Under the pieces are notes generated by a model. That model was not told the origin of the DNA. It made no database searches and saw nothing but the letters and a program-made list of their open reading frames with translations. The position numbers were made by a program, and so were the translations under genes. Positions 5,330 through 6,660 of a stretch of DNA of 6,660 nucleotides are shown here, one piece after another (the first letter of the stretch is position 1; each line of letters starts with the position of its first letter). This stretch comes from Piscirickettsiaceae bacterium. Lineage in GTDB: Bacteria; Pseudomonadota; Gammaproteobacteria; Thiomicrospirales; Thiomicrospiraceae. The stretch lies in assembly GCA_021767305.1 (NCBI GenBank), contig JAASTL010000048.1, forward strand, positions 1-6,660, written 5' to 3'.

Positions 5330-6660
5330 TTGTCTAAAACAGTTCGCATGATCGCTCTGGTTGCTGCAGTCGCTCTGACTGCAGTATTAATCCTTCAAGC
5401 TATTCAAACCCAGCAAGAACCTACTGCTAACAATAAAACCAACCTTGAGCAAAATCAGCAAAGTGAAGAAACCCTTTCCAGCTTGCAACAAAATCCCCCT
5501 ACTAATTCAAATGACATAGAAACCATTGAAGAAAAACCAGCGGTAGAGACAGACTTGGTTCCAACCTCTAGCTTTTTAGATACTAAAAGCCTAAAAGCTC
5601 AATCAGAAACCCACCAACCAGAAAGTGAAGATCCAAGCACTTCAACAACGCAAAATGATGGGAACACAGCTCAAAGTACAATAAAAAACATTGCAGAAAC
5701 CACCGCAATAGAAACGGCTGAAACGCCTGAAATGATTAACCCACCCATTACGACCGATGAGCAAGCAATTCAAACAAAACAAAGCATAAAGTCTAGCATT
5801 GTAGAAACAGAACAAAAGCAAGCCGATACAGAAAAGGCTGAGGTAAGCCAAAAAGAAGAAAGTTTAGCCGACAGTCTTGAGGCTAACCTTGAAGTCATCA
5901 ATGAAACCGTTAATACCCACACCGTGGTCAAAGAAATTAATGTTTTGAGTGATGAAGAGCAACTTAAACTAGAAGCCCAAATCCAGTCCTTTTGTAAAGA
6001 GTGGGCAGGTAAGCTTAGAACGGTTAAATATCAAGGTTGCTTAGACCTTGGACTATCTATAGAAGATAATCATCAAAGTGTGCAAGGCCGGGTCTTAACC
6101 TATCGTCATTTTAAACCGCAATCTCCCGAAGAACCCTCAGCGAATGGGCAAGAAAACAGTGGTCGCATCTTGTTTATTAGTGGCATTCATGGTGATGAAT
6201 ACTCTGCCATTAGCATTACCTATCTTTGGCTTTTGAATATGATTGCTCATCAACACGAAAATCGTCAGCACTGGCTTTTTCTTCCTTTAACCAATCCAGA
6301 CGGCTTGTTCAGAGATCCAGCGACTAGAATCAATGCAAATGATGTTGATTTAAACCGTAACTTCCCTTCACCAGACTGGGATGAATTAGCATTGGATTAT
6401 TGGAAAAACTACTACAAAAGTAACAAGCGCCGTTATCCAGGGCCATCGGCAGCCTCTGAGCCTGAAACTAAATGGTTGGTTAAGGTAGTAGAGGAATTTA
6501 AGCCCGATGCGATTATTTCTGTACACGCACCCTATGGGTTAGTGGACTATGATGGTCCTGACCATGCAATACCTAATCGCATTGGTGCTTTAAAACATCG
6601 AGAATTGGGTACTTATCCTGGATCCTTAGGACGTTATGCCGGTGAGTACTTAAAAATTCC
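5330..6660 (+). CDS. Membrane-anchored M14 zinc carboxypeptidase, murein peptide amidase-like (partial, C-terminus beyond window)
   Basis: M14-family zinc peptidase; its catalytic part resembles bacterial MpaA-type enzymes, which cut the gamma-D-glutamyl-diaminopimelate bond of cell-wall peptides. The substrate here is an inference. 443 codons are visible, open to the right edge. Residues 1-6 (MSKTVR) plus a hydrophobic stretch at 7-24 look like an N-terminal signal anchor with no lipobox cysteine. Residues about 28-200 are a low-complexity Gln/Glu/Thr/Ser tether. A conserved-looking segment with two cysteines (C222, C237) precedes the catalytic domain from about 278. There, GIHGDE gives zinc ligands H287 and E290, then NPDG (322-325), DLNRNFP (340-346, substrate-binding N342/R343) and SVHAPYG (397-403), with H399 as third zinc ligand. 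The catalytic glutamate would lie beyond the window. TTG at 5330 is preferred because it supplies the positive N-terminus of the anchor; ATG at 5348 would start inside the hydrophobic run. Neither has a strong Shine-Dalgarno. The gene follows pilU in the same direction. Confidence 0.85.
   Translation, partial: MSKTVRMIALVAAVALTAVLILQAIQTQQEPTANNKTNLEQNQQSEETLSSLQQNPPTNSNDIETIEEKPAVETDLVPTSSFLDTKSLKAQSETHQPESEDPSTSTTQNDGNTAQSTIKNIAETTAIETAETPEMINPPITTDEQAIQTKQSIKSSIVETEQKQADTEKAEVSQKEESLADSLEANLEVINETVNTHTVVKEINVLSDEEQLKLEAQIQSFCKEWAGKLRTVKYQGCLDLGLSIEDNHQSVQGRVLTYRHFKPQSPEEPSANGQENSGRILFISGIHGDEYSAISITYLWLLNMIAHQHENRQHWLFLPLTNPDGLFRDPATRINANDVDLNRNFPSPDWDELALDYWKNYYKSNKRRYPGPSAASEPETKWLVKVVEEFKPDAIISVHAPYGLVDYDGPDHAIPNRIGALKHRELGTYPGSLGRYAGEYLKI

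Noticed and set aside
5642..5851. 69-codon minus-strand frame opposite the M14 tether
   Set aside because: Its Cys/Phe/Leu-rich translation is the expected complement of a Gln/Glu/Lys-rich coding stretch; no start signals are evident.
1..6660. CRISPR arrays, tRNA or rRNA genes, insertion sequences, phage or defence genes
   Set aside because: Reading both strands shows no repeat-spacer pattern, no terminal inverted repeats with a transposase, and no such RNA or protein signatures. The window is nearly filled by recognisable core genes.

Overview
The window reads as ordinary chromosomal DNA of a gammaproteobacterium with moderately low GC and type IV pili. The gene set and protein sequences would fit a marine sulfur-oxidiser of the Thiomicrospira / Hydrogenovibrio / Thiomicrorhabdus group, but that placement is a recollection-based guess and not something the window proves. 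I see no insertion sequence, phage gene, CRISPR array, tRNA or rRNA.

Layout. Positions 1-743 (minus strand) hold the first two thirds of lptF, an inner-membrane subunit of the lipopolysaccharide exporter; the gene runs off the left edge. A 230-base divergent intergenic region (744-973) separates it from a rightward series of genes: pepA (974-2473, leucyl aminopeptidase), holC (2479-2964, DNA polymerase III chi subunit), pilT (3023-4060) and pilU (4097-5263, the two type IV pilus retraction ATPases), then the N-terminal 443 codons of a membrane-anchored M14 zinc carboxypeptidase / murein-peptide amidase-like protein (from about 5330, off the right edge). The last gene has no stop in the window and probably starts with TTG.

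How the parts relate. Divergent lptF and the pepA-holC pair are a familiar gammaproteobacterial arrangement, but there holC is usually followed by valS, whereas here the retraction ATPase pair pilT-pilU follows 58 bases later. All rightward genes are close together (gaps of 5, 58, 36 and about 66 bases), so read-through from one promoter upstream of pepA is possible. PilT and PilU act together at the cytoplasmic base of the pilus machine to pull pilin back into the membrane. The M14 protein would act outside the inner membrane on peptide substrates, most likely cell-wall peptides; any link to pili is only positional.

Most notable points: a pair of overlapping, near-symmetric extended -10 elements in the lptF/pepA intergenic region that predict divergent transcription starts about 18 bases apart; a perfect 14-base dyad beside them; the relocation of pilTU behind holC; a 170-residue low-complexity tether in the M14 protein; and a possible 13-residue leader ORF overlapping a hairpin just ahead of that gene. 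I found no convincing wholly new system here.
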